A DNA stretch of 17,446 bases from positions 1,041 to 18,486 of the forward strand of contig DFXM01000053.1 of assembly GCA_002381695.1 (NCBI GenBank). Direction: 5' to 3'. A program made the translations under genes and the position numbers. The notes below the pieces were generated by a model. The model ran no database searches. It saw only the letters and a program-made list of their open reading frames with translations, and was not told the DNA's origin. Of this stretch, positions 1 through 6,856 are shown one piece after another. Position 1 is the first letter of the stretch; each line of letters starts with the position of its first letter. This stretch comes from Clostridium sp. UBA4108. Lineage in GTDB: Bacteria; Bacillota; Clostridia; Clostridiales; Clostridiaceae.

Positions 1-71
1 TCACTTTCATACAGCCTAAGTAGATCTAAGCTCTCTGCAAATGGTTTGCTTCGTAATAATATGTAGTTCAT
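1..71 (-). CDS. Possible 5' end of a leftward gene, cut by the window edge
   Basis: Reading leftward from an ATG at 71, 23 codons stay open to the edge and translate as MNYILLRSKPFAESLDLLRL and onward. Base composition here (about 45% GC over 1-50) is higher than in the neighbouring non-coding DNA, which fits coding. Against it, no Shine-Dalgarno stands in front of the ATG, and the start lies 26 nt inside a repeat end shared with other intergenic regions. It could be the first gene of a mobile element whose end is at about 97, or a chance open frame. I do not recognise the family. Confidence 0.3.
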   Translation of the reverse strand, partial: MNYILLRSKPFAESLDLLRLYES

Positions 72-76
72 TATCA

Positions 77-97
77 ACACTATATTAAAACAAAGCC
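77..97 (-). repeat. Dispersed repeat, end C
   Basis: Read leftward from 97, the first 17 bases (GGCTTTGTTTTAATATA) are identical to the left end of the repeat at 4895-4946, and weaker similarity continues to about 65. Only one end is visible; any partner end would lie beyond the left edge. Confidence 0.5.
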
Positions 98-420
98 AAT
101 TTTAAAATTAGACTTCATAGTATTACTTCTCAATAGTTTTAAAATATTTTGTAATAACAGGTATAAAATAGCTTGCTAGAGATAGATCAGTCATTAGGAA
201 TTATATTCAGGTATAGGATTTTTTTCTTGATTATTTAAAGTCTATGGAGGATTTTCACATGATCTTTGAATTTTAAAGGTTATAGTATAAAAAGGTAATT
301 AACGTAAATTATAGAATATATATTTAGGGGAATGATTAATGACCAATTTAAATTAGGATTACTTTAATTAAAATACCAGGATATAATTAAGTAATTTAGT
401 TATGGAGGAAGGGTGAAAAA
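98..420. other. Intergenic region, nothing clear
   Basis: About 320 very AT-rich bases before the first complete gene. The only coding-like trace is a good Shine-Dalgarno (TGGAGG at 245-250) followed by an ATG at 259 that opens a five-codon frame (MIFEF, stop). This could be a decayed start or chance. No well-spaced -35/-10 pair, RNA motif or strong hairpin was found. Confidence 0.5.
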
Positions 421-960
421 ATGAGAGTTGAAACAATTTTAGCTAATAAAGAAAATGAGAATATAATTAAAAACTTGTATCCACTATATCTATATGATTT
501 ATCAGAGCATTATGGAAATTTGCCTAATGAATATGGAATATATGAGGATGAACCTGTTAAAAACTTAATAGACCAATATGAGATTCAAAATATATGGTTT
601 GAGAAGCCCAATATATTATTTCCATATATTATAATGGTGGATGAAAAACCAGCAGGATTTATGTTAGTTGCAACTAAGCCCTATGTATCGCCGGAAACTG
701 ACTACTATGTAAATGAATTTTTTATACTAAGAAATTATAGAGGAAAAAAGGTGGCAGAAATAGCAGCGAAGCAAGTATTTGATAGATTTTTAGGAAGATG
801 GGAATTATTTACTAACCATCTAGAGGAGAATATAAGAGGACAGAAATATTGGAGAAGAACAGTTGGTACCTATACAGGTAATAATTATGAGGAAATCTGT
901 GGGGAAACTGTTCATGGAGAAAAAATAATATTTAGATTCAATAATAGAAAGGAAGATTAA
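421..960 (+). CDS. GNAT-family N-acetyltransferase
   Basis: Predicted cytosolic acetyltransferase of 179 residues that would move an acetyl group from acetyl-CoA to an unknown amine. The GNAT core is visible at residues 68-125: a strand with IIMVDEKPAGFMLV, then YVNEFFILRNYRGKKVAEIA, where R107-G108 and the helix after it form the acetyl-CoA pyrophosphate-binding turn. The N-terminal part (LYPLYLYDLSEHYG) and the end resemble the uncharacterised predicted-acetyltransferase group often labelled COG5628, not the ribosomal or antibiotic-modifying types. The ATG follows a GGAGGAAGGGTG ribosome site. The stop is two bases before the next start, and that gene's likely ribosome site (AAAGGAAG) lies inside this gene, so the two are probably translationally coupled. 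Substrate unknown. Confidence 0.85.
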   Translation: MRVETILANKENENIIKNLYPLYLYDLSEHYGNLPNEYGIYEDEPVKNLIDQYEIQNIWFEKPNILFPYIIMVDEKPAGFMLVATKPYVSPETDYYVNEFFILRNYRGKKVAEIAAKQVFDRFLGRWELFTNHLEENIRGQKYWRRTVGTYTGNNYEEICGETVHGEKIIFRFNNRKED

Positions 961-962
961 AT

Positions 963-1526
963 ATGTTAGTTGAGAATCCCATTGGAGTAATCATAATGGA
1001 AAATGGAGAGCGAATTATTTTTAGATTATATCCTAAGCAAGCTCCAAACACAGTTAATAGCTTTATATATTTAGCGAATAGTGGGTTATTTAATAATAGA
1101 GAAATTAAAAGAATAGTAAAGGATTTTGTTATACAGCCAAGCTATTCTAATTTTGATGATTCTAGATGTGATTTTTCACTTGATGGAGAATTTAGAGAGA
1201 ATGGATTTGAAAACAATATAGATTTTGGTAAATGGACTCTTGCTATGGGTGGAGATGGAAAAGCTATAGCTTCAGGAAGTTCCTTCTTTATTACCATAGG
1301 GAATAATGAAGAAAGACTTGATGGAAAATATGCAGCTTTTGGAAAAGTTATTGATGGCTATGATGAACTTATGAGGATTGCTAATGTTAAAACTGTAAGT
1401 GTGGATAGTGGAGTTCCAGGAGTTGAAATAAATAAGCCTGTAGTTCCAGAAATACTTAAAACTGTATGGGTTGAGACTTTTGGTATAGAATACCCTGAAC
1501 CTATAAAATTAGAAGAGAAAAAATAG
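963..1526 (+). CDS. Cyclophilin-type peptidyl-prolyl cis-trans isomerase
   Basis: Cyclophilin-fold protein of 187 residues, predicted to catalyse cis-trans isomerisation of X-Pro bonds in the cytosol; there is no signal peptide. Family landmarks appear in order: RLYPKQAPNTVNSFIYLA (21-38), IKRIVKDFVIQ (48-58) with R50 in the place of the catalytic arginine and Q58 in the active-site glutamine position, the GSSFFITIG strand (105-113) matching the usual GSQFFI, and LDGKYAAFGKVIDG (119-132) matching LDGKHVVFGKV. The usual tryptophan before LDGK is missing (ERLDG), a feature tied to cyclosporin binding and not to catalysis. An internal ATG at 996 would cut off the first strand, so the start at 963 is preferred. 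It begins two bases after the GNAT gene, hence one operon. Confidence 0.9.
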   Translation: MLVENPIGVIIMENGERIIFRLYPKQAPNTVNSFIYLANSGLFNNREIKRIVKDFVIQPSYSNFDDSRCDFSLDGEFRENGFENNIDFGKWTLAMGGDGKAIASGSSFFITIGNNEERLDGKYAAFGKVIDGYDELMRIANVKTVSVDSGVPGVEINKPVVPEILKTVWVETFGIEYPEPIKLEEKK

Positions 1527-1575
1527 GATTAATGCTTAGCAATAGTTACATTAAACATGATGGGAGAAGAAAGTA

Positions 1576-2391
1576 ATGAAACATAGATTAGGAACTTCAG
1601 GAAGTGTGATTTTATCAAATCCAAAACTATATTCGGAATTATTTTGGGAAGGCATTAATCATATTGAAATTGGAGAATTTCCAGATGAGGATGCACTAAA
1701 TAAATTTTTAGAGATAAAAAAAGGAAAAGAGATTTCCTTTGGAATCCATTGTCCTATATTGCGGGGTGAAAGTAAGTACGATTTAATTGAAAAGGTTCAA
1801 TATGAACCTAGCTATGCATGGAAACAATTAGAATTAGAGGCAGAGAAAATGTCAGCAGTAGGTGCGGAATATCTTTTAGTACATTTTCCATACTTCAAAG
1901 AAGAAGTAACTTGCAATACAGATAAATTAATTGAAGAGGGATTAAAAAAATTAAACTCTATACAAGAGAGATACTCAATTCAGTTAGTTTGTGAACCAAA
2001 GCTTGGGCTAAATCGATCAGGTGTAGGTATAAATTATCTTCAGAACTTTCCTATAGATATTTGGAAAAAATACAATATAAAACTATGCATAGACATAGGT
2101 GATTATATGATTGCTACAGGAGAAGAAATTTTAAACTATTTAATAAAGTGGAATGAGTTTATAAAAGTGATTCATTTACATAATGCATATTATGAAGGAG
2201 ATGAGTATATTTGGATACCTGTCCATCCGACTCAAGAACAGGATGGAAGTAAACATAGAGTAGAAAAAATAATTAGATTCTTAGCTAAAGATGAAGAGAA
2301 GATTTTTGTTTTTGAACATACTCCAGATACAAATCCTAGTAAAGAGTTTGTGAAGGAAGGTTTTAAATGGGTAAGAAAACTTATTAGCTAG
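1576..2391 (+). CDS. TIM-barrel protein, sugar phosphate isomerase/epimerase (AP endonuclease family 2 fold)
   Basis: 271-residue soluble protein of the xylose-isomerase-like TIM-barrel superfamily, which includes sugar isomerases, epimerases and endonuclease IV. Likely metal ligands sit at strand ends: H58 (GIHCP), H103 (LVHFPYF), E140 (CEPK), D173 (CIDIGD), H202 (HLHN), H217 (PVHPTQ), H227 and E247 (FEHTP). This set suggests a di- or trinuclear metal site. The LVHFPYF and PVHPTQEQDG segments are not specific enough to separate a sugar epimerase from a nuclease, and no sugar operon surrounds it. It starts 50 bp after the prolyl isomerase with its own GGGAGAAG ribosome site, so it may be the third gene of that unit. 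Fold is sure, reaction unknown. Confidence 0.82.
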   Translation: MKHRLGTSGSVILSNPKLYSELFWEGINHIEIGEFPDEDALNKFLEIKKGKEISFGIHCPILRGESKYDLIEKVQYEPSYAWKQLELEAEKMSAVGAEYLLVHFPYFKEEVTCNTDKLIEEGLKKLNSIQERYSIQLVCEPKLGLNRSGVGINYLQNFPIDIWKKYNIKLCIDIGDYMIATGEEILNYLIKWNEFIKVIHLHNAYYEGDEYIWIPVHPTQEQDGSKHRVEKIIRFLAKDEEKIFVFEHTPDTNPSKEFVKEGFKWVRKLIS

Positions 2392-2469
2392 GATAATATT
2401 CTTCTTACAGAATAAGTGATTTTTATTAAGGGTTATATCATATATTTTTATAATGGAGGTTAAAAGATA

Positions 2470-2928
2470 ATGATAAACATACGAAGAGCTAAAGCTAACG
2501 AATTTGAAATTTTAACCGATGTTTCTATAAAATCCGAAGCATATTGGGGTTATGATGATGAATATATGAAAAGATTTAAGGAACTTTATAAGATAACTGA
2601 GGAGTTTATAAATAATAATCCAACTTTTATTATAGAAGAGGATGAGAATATTATAGGATTTTACAGTATTTTAATTGAAAAGAATGAAACTTCTCTAGAA
2701 TATTTCTTTATTGAGCCCAATTATATAGGTAAGGGATATGGAAAATTATTATGGAAACATATGATTGAGAACTGTAAAAATTTTGGTATAAAAGAGTTAT
2801 TGATAGTAACAAGCCCTCAGGCAAAAGAATTTTACACAAAAATGGGTGCTGTACAAATTGGAGAAGTTGAATCACTTGTTAAAAAAGGACGTAAAATTCC
2901 ACAATTGATTTACAACCTTGAAAAATAA
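2470..2928 (+). CDS. GNAT-family N-acetyltransferase
   Basis: Compact 152-residue acetyltransferase close to a bare GNAT domain. The acetyl-CoA motif is clear: EYFFIEPNYIGKGYGKLLW (77-95), with the GKGYGK loop that holds the CoA pyrophosphate. It is followed by the late strand-helix LLIVTSPQAKEFYTKMGAVQIGEVES (110-135), which places F121-Y122 near the acetyl group as in most GNATs. The substrate cannot be read from sequence. The gene has its own ATGGAGG ribosome site, 78 bp after the TIM-barrel gene, and a hairpin terminator follows at 3018-3058. It shares little with the first GNAT of the window, so the two are not a recent duplication. Confidence 0.88.
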   Translation: MINIRRAKANEFEILTDVSIKSEAYWGYDDEYMKRFKELYKITEEFINNNPTFIIEEDENIIGFYSILIEKNETSLEYFFIEPNYIGKGYGKLLWKHMIENCKNFGIKELLIVTSPQAKEFYTKMGAVQIGEVESLVKKGRKIPQLIYNLEK

Positions 2929-3017
2929 TGCAATTTACAAATTTAATATTAGCATATAGAAATTTAAAGAATCTATAGTTTAAAGTAATATAAATGTGTA
3001 TATAACACTAAAATAAG

Positions 3018-3064
3018 GTAGTTTATCTCATCATTAATAAAATATAGAGATAAACTACTTTTAT
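3018..3064. terminator. Hairpin terminator, probably two-way
   Basis: Perfect 12 bp stem (GTAGTTTATCTC at 3018-3029 with GAGATAAACTAC at 3047-3058), 17-base loop, then a T-rich run on the + strand. It ends the second GNAT gene and also lies directly after the stop of the leftward radical SAM remnant. Confidence 0.7.
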
Positions 3065-3066
3065 TT

Positions 3067-3276
3067 TTATAATAATTCTTTAACCTGACTTTCCTTTTCA
3101 AATAGTAAGCATCCGCCATCATGGTTACCTAATAGCATTTCTGTCTCTGCTAACTTTTTGAATAGTGGTGATTGTAGTGCTTCTAGTAAAGAGCAGCTTT
3201 TTAGATTAGTATCAGAGTAGGGGGAGAAGGGACAGAGTTCAGCTCCTCCATTAGACATAGGTATTCTTCTTAGCTA
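3067..3276 (-). pseudogene. C-terminal remnant of a radical SAM protein
   Basis: The reading frame codes for CPFSPYSDTNLK followed by SLLEALQSPLFKKL and ends in GGCLLFEKESQVKELL. This matches the C-terminal, SPASM-like tail of a group of clostridial radical SAM proteins, with cysteines that would hold an auxiliary Fe-S cluster. The N-terminal CxxxCxxC SAM domain is absent. An ATG at 3258 gives a 63-residue frame, but the likeness to the parent (LRRIP) begins upstream of it, at about 3276, just after an in-frame TAG. There is no convincing ribosome site. It is therefore best read as the leftover of a deleted gene, still next to its old terminator. A short functional protein is possible but less likely. 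Confidence 0.65.
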
Positions 3277-3408
3277 TGAAACGCGTTTAATACATGTTTA
3301 ATTATGAGCTTAAAGTTAGAATTCGTAAATATACAATTGAAAAATTAATTGAGAAACTTTTTAATAAAGAACATCACTCTATATTTAACATAATATGTAA
3401 TATATCTT

Positions 3409-3449
3409 AAGTATTAAATATTAGATATCAAGTATTGAATGATAAATAT
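3409..3449 (+). repeat. Imperfect tandem direct repeat, 2 x 21 bp
   Basis: Two adjacent units beginning AAGTATT (3409 and 3430) agree at 16 of the first 20 positions. They lie 28 bp upstream of the favoured start of the flavoprotein gene. They could be a regulator-binding direct repeat or simple AT-rich slippage. Confidence 0.4.
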
Positions 3450-3476
3450 TTTATATTAAATAAAAGGGTGATAGCC

Positions 3477-4838
3477 TTGAATAATTTATGTTTTTGTAAT
3501 TTTAGTGGACAAGTAATTACCCCAGATGATCCAAGATACGAATATGCTAGACAAGAATGGAATAGGTCAATACAAAAATATCCTCTTGCCATTGCTTATT
3601 GTGAGAATAACAATGATGTGAGCTGTGCAATTAATTGGGCTACAACTCATGATGTTGATATTAGGATAAGATCAAGAGGGCATAATTATGAAGGATTCTC
3701 AGTAGGAAATAAAGTATTAGTTATTGATGTAAGTCCTATGAATCAAATTCAAATAAATCATTATGATAAAACAGTTAAAGTCGAAGGTGGAGTAAAAAAT
3801 GCAGAACTTTATAACTGTGTTTCAGGGGAAGGATATCCATTCCCTGGTGGAACATGCCCAACAGTAGGAGTAGCTCCATATACCTTAGGGGGAGGATGGG
3901 GATTATCAGATAGATACTTTGGGCTAGGATGCGATAGTCTTATAGAACTTGAATTGATTGATTATACTGGTAGATTAATAGTAGCAAACTCCAGGAAAAA
4001 CTCGGATTTATTTTGGGCATGCAGGGGAGGTGGTGGAGGCAATTTTGGAGTAGTTGTTTCTTTGACCTTCAAACTTCCTAATAAAGTAGATAGAGTTAGC
4101 TTATTGAGAGTATATTATGAAGACACCCCAAGAGAAATTCAGTTAGAGTTTCTTAAAGTTTGGCAGAAGTGGATTCATATTTCAGATGATAGAATAAATC
4201 TTAAATCTAGTTTATATAATTCAGCTGAAGATGGTATTGGTATTTTGGTAATAGGAATATTCTATGGATATCCGGAAGAAGCTAAAGAAATTCTAGAACC
4301 TTTTTATAATATAGAAGGAGCCCAAGTAGAGATAGAGTATATGACTTTCTTAGAGGCAATAACGGAAATTGAGCAGACGTATCCCCCATATGAAAAATTT
4401 AAAGATACAGGGCGATTTGTTCAAAGGACCTACTCTGACTATGAGCTAGGCAGAATTATAGAATCTATAAATAAGCCTAGACCAAGGGGATCCATATATA
4501 CCGCAATAAGTTTATATGGATTGGGAGGAAAGGTAAGTGATGTGAATAAATATGACACAGCCTTTTACTATAGAAATTCAAGATATATACTAGGTATACA
4601 ATCAGTATGGGAGGATAATTCCTTTAAAGCTATAAATACAAGGTGGGTAGAAGATAATTTTAGATATATTTATGCTATAACTAGGGGTTCTTATGTGAAT
4701 TTTCCTTATAGTGAGCTTTGGGATTATGAAGAGGATTATTATGGAGAAAATAAGTATAGACTAAAACAAATCAAAAGAAAATACGACCCGTATAATATAT
4801 TTAACTTTCCCCAAAGTATTATTGGCTATGATTATTAA
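3477..4838 (+). CDS. FAD-dependent oxidoreductase, berberine-bridge-enzyme family
   Basis: 453-residue flavoprotein with an N-terminal FAD_binding_4 domain (about 35-175) and a C-terminal BBE segment (YYGENKYRLKQIKRKYDPYNIF near the end). It carries both residues used for double covalent FAD attachment in this family: H69 in SRGHNYEG and C127 in GGTCPTVGV, followed by the glycine-rich LGGGWGLSDRYFGLGCDSL. Relatives oxidise sugars, oligosaccharides or alkaloid-type substrates with O2 as acceptor; the substrate here is unknown. There is no signal peptide. The start is a TTG at 3477 with AGGGTG six bases upstream. A longer frame from a TTG at 3435 has no ribosome site and would begin inside a tandem repeat; a GTG at 3468 is also possible. 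The neighbours do not form a pathway with it. Confidence 0.88.
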   Translation: MNNLCFCNFSGQVITPDDPRYEYARQEWNRSIQKYPLAIAYCENNNDVSCAINWATTHDVDIRIRSRGHNYEGFSVGNKVLVIDVSPMNQIQINHYDKTVKVEGGVKNAELYNCVSGEGYPFPGGTCPTVGVAPYTLGGGWGLSDRYFGLGCDSLIELELIDYTGRLIVANSRKNSDLFWACRGGGGGNFGVVVSLTFKLPNKVDRVSLLRVYYEDTPREIQLEFLKVWQKWIHISDDRINLKSSLYNSAEDGIGILVIGIFYGYPEEAKEILEPFYNIEGAQVEIEYMTFLEAITEIEQTYPPYEKFKDTGRFVQRTYSDYELGRIIESINKPRPRGSIYTAISLYGLGGKVSDVNKYDTAFYYRNSRYILGIQSVWEDNSFKAINTRWVEDNFRYIYAITRGSYVNFPYSELWDYEEDYYGENKYRLKQIKRKYDPYNIFNFPQSIIGYDY

Positions 4839-4892
4839 ATATTGATAGATTATGATATGTATTAATAAGGATTTAAAATAGAACTTTATTCC

Positions 4893-4948
4893 AAGGCTTT
4901 GTTTTAATATATTGTTCTAAAATTAACAACTATTTAGAATAAAGCCTT
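4893..4948 (+). repeat. Dispersed repeat with inverted ends, copy A
   Basis: 56 bp unit bounded by perfect 8 bp inverted ends, AAGGCTTT (4893-4900) and AAAGCCTT (4941-4948). Its core agrees with the unit at 5603-5652 at 43 of 50 aligned positions, with one two-base gap. It lies between the flavoprotein and HIT genes. A stem could form, but no T-run follows, so it is a poor terminator. Confidence 0.65.
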
Positions 4949-5096
4949 AATATTTAATATAAAACTTATAGAATAGAAATAGGGAGTAATATATAATTAA
5001 GTAAGATATATAATGGGATGAATTGAATTTATAGACAGGATTTATGAAAAATGGAAAAAGGATTTTATATGCGATAGAAGAGGAGTGAAGGATTAA

Positions 5097-5594
5097 ATGG
5101 CGAGAAAAATTACACTTGCAGATGGAAGAGTGATTGAAGTCGAATGTTTGAGTTGTGCCCTTACTTCAGGATTAATTAAGCCTACTGGTGGAGTAATAGT
5201 TGAAACTGAAAATTTTCATGTTCACCAAGATGTGGCATATCCAATTCCAGGATTGGTTATTGTAGCATCTAAAAGACATATGTATTGTTTAGATGAATTA
5301 ACCAAGGAAGAATTAAATGAATATATAAATTTAGTTCAGAACATTAGAAAGGCACAAAGAATTAAACTTGGAATTGAAGTGGTTTATTATTTTTATAATG
5401 AAGATACCACTCATCATTTTCATCTTTGGATGGTTCCTAGGTATGAATGGATGAAGGAGTTTGGAAACTCGGTAGAATCCCTAAGACCAGTGCTATTACA
5501 TGCAAGAAATAACATGAACAATGAGAAGAATTTGAATAATGTTTTGGAGAGTATAGAATTGTTAAAGGAGGCACTAAAGGATTATAATGAATAA
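5097..5594 (+). CDS. HIT-like (histidine triad) protein
   Basis: 165-residue protein with the layout of the HIT superfamily of nucleotide hydrolases and transferases: a CLSC pair (17-20) near the start, as in CxxC zinc-binding HIT proteins, a central ENFHVHQDVAYPIPGLVIVASKRH segment (38-61) like the usual ENF...PGHLLIIPKRH, and the triad region THHFHLWMVPRY (105-116). The usual H-x-H-x-H is H107-F-H109-L-W111: the middle histidine, the nucleophile in HIT enzymes, is kept, but the third is tryptophan. It may hydrolyse dinucleoside polyphosphates or nucleoside phosphoramidates, or have lost activity. The ATG follows GAGGAGTGAAGG. It lies between two copies of the dispersed repeat. Confidence 0.8.
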   Translation: MARKITLADGRVIEVECLSCALTSGLIKPTGGVIVETENFHVHQDVAYPIPGLVIVASKRHMYCLDELTKEELNEYINLVQNIRKAQRIKLGIEVVYYFYNEDTTHHFHLWMVPRYEWMKEFGNSVESLRPVLLHARNNMNNEKNLNNVLESIELLKEALKDYNE

Positions 5595-5602
5595 ATTTAT
5601 TT

Positions 5603-5652
5603 GGCTTTGCTTTAATATAGTTCTAAAATAAACAAACATTTAAAACAAATCC
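5603..5652 (+). repeat. Dispersed repeat, copy B
   Basis: Begins GGCTTTGCTTTAATATA and ends TTTAAAACAAATCC, aligning with copy A at 43 of 50 positions. It lies 8 bp after the HIT stop and 22 bp before the next ATG, just before the ribosome site of that gene. Confidence 0.6.
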
Positions 5653-5674
5653 ATTTAGTTAGGAGGTAAATAGT

Positions 5675-6553
5675 ATGAAGATTGTAATAACAGGATCGAA
5701 AGGACAAGTAGCCTCTCAGCTCATAGATATAATAGATAAGGGTAGATCAGAAATAGGAGAAATTCCCCAAGAAATCATAAAGGCAGAAATTATAGGTAAA
5801 GATTCAAGAGAATTAGATATAACTAATTTTAAAAATGTGAAGAGCTTTATAGAAAAATCTAAACCAGATATTGTTATAAATGCATCTGCTTACACTAATG
5901 TAGACGAATGTGAAATTAATAAGGATAAGGCATTTAAGGTAAATGCATTAGGTGCTAGAAATTTAGCTATAGCTTGTGAAAATGTTGGTGCTAAGTTAGT
6001 ACATATTTCTACGGATTATGTTTTTAGTGGAGAGGGAGATAGGCCAGTTAAAGAATATGAAGGTACGTCACCACAAAGTATTTATGGAAAGAGCAAAGAT
6101 ATGGGTGAGGAGTTTGTAAGAAGTTTTTCTTCAAAGTATTTTATAGTAAGACCTTCATGGGTCTATGGATATAAAGGGGAAAATTTTGTATATACTATAA
6201 TTAAGGCTGCTAAAGAAAAAGGAAATTTAGTGGTTGTAAATGACCAAATAGGGAGTCCAACTAATGTTGAAGATTTAGTACATCATATTTTAAAATTAAT
6301 TACCACAGAGGAATATGGAGTCTACCACTGTTCTGGTCATGGACAATGTTCATGGTATGATTTTGCATGTAAAATTATAGAATTAGCTAAGATACCATGT
6401 GAAGTAAAACCCTGTAGCACAGATGAATACCTAAGGATAGCTAATAGGCCTAGATATTCATCCTTAGACAATATGATGCTAAGATGTACAATTGGTGATG
6501 AAATGAGAAATTGGGAAGAAGCTTTAAAGACTTTCATAGAAAATATCAAGTGA
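5675..6553 (+). CDS. rfbD: dTDP-4-dehydrorhamnose reductase
   Basis: 292-residue short-chain dehydrogenase of the RmlD/RfbD family, which reduces dTDP-4-dehydro-L-rhamnose with NAD(P)H as the last step of dTDP-L-rhamnose synthesis. The order is typical: Rossmann loop GSKGQV (7-12), PDIVINASAYTNVDECE (64-80), the catalytic STDYVF (T113) and Y137-G-K-S-K141, then RPSWVYGYKGENFV (159-172). Length matches the family. What is odd is the setting: no rfbA, rfbB or rfbC homologue is in the window, so the partner enzymes lie elsewhere or this copy acts in another NDP-sugar route, as spsK-type paralogues may. The ribosome site TTAGGAGG is strong, and a long stem-loop follows the stop at 6560. Confidence 0.88.
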   Translation: MKIVITGSKGQVASQLIDIIDKGRSEIGEIPQEIIKAEIIGKDSRELDITNFKNVKSFIEKSKPDIVINASAYTNVDECEINKDKAFKVNALGARNLAIACENVGAKLVHISTDYVFSGEGDRPVKEYEGTSPQSIYGKSKDMGEEFVRSFSSKYFIVRPSWVYGYKGENFVYTIIKAAKEKGNLVVVNDQIGSPTNVEDLVHHILKLITTEEYGVYHCSGHGQCSWYDFACKIIELAKIPCEVKPCSTDEYLRIANRPRYSSLDNMMLRCTIGDEMRNWEEALKTFIENIK

Positions 6554-6559
6554 TTCTTA

Positions 6560-6607
6560 TCTTCAGCTGGAGTTTGCTTAAGAGTAATACCGAACTCCAA
6601 CTGAAGA
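6560..6607 (+). terminator. Probable terminator after rfbD
   Basis: 15-base arms, TCTTCAGCTGGAGTT (6560-6574) and AACTCCAACTGAAGA (6593-6607), pair with a single mismatch around an 18-base loop. The trailing run (TTATTTATTATT) is T-rich but broken, so termination may be partial. Confidence 0.6.
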
Positions 6608-6670
6608 TTATTTATTATTATGGATTTCTTCAACATAAAGTCATAATCAATTTAATTTTGTATTATGCAC

Positions 6671-6730
6671 TTATTTACGGATAGCTTCAATTAAATCAAC
6701 GGGAGACAGAATTTTGCCAAAATCATAGGT
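6671..6730 (-). pseudogene. Possible C-terminal remnant of an unidentified gene
   Basis: On the - strand a 19-codon stretch reads TYDFGKILSPVDLIEAIRK and then a stop. It has a protein-like mix of residues and raised GC (about 35-40%) in an otherwise AT-rich 300 bp gap, and an in-frame stop lies just upstream. There is no start codon or ribosome site. It looks like the last piece of a deleted gene. I do not recognise the family, and chance is possible. Confidence 0.3.
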
Positions 6731-6856
6731 TTAGAGTGAAAAAGAAATAGAAAGAGAATTTGAAAGAAGTCCTACTTTTAAACTAATTAGTTTTGAGATA
6801 AAGTATAATTCATAAATAGATTAATAAAACTATACAAAAGAACTTTAGGAGGAAAT

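Noticed and set aside
259..276. Five-codon leader peptide with a good ribosome site
   Set aside because: Too short to support, 145 bp from the next gene, and no attenuator hairpin follows.
6337..6636. 99-codon open frame on the - strand
   Set aside because: It overlaps the well-supported rfbD in the opposite strand, shows no domain, and includes the rfbD terminator hairpin; it is a shadow.
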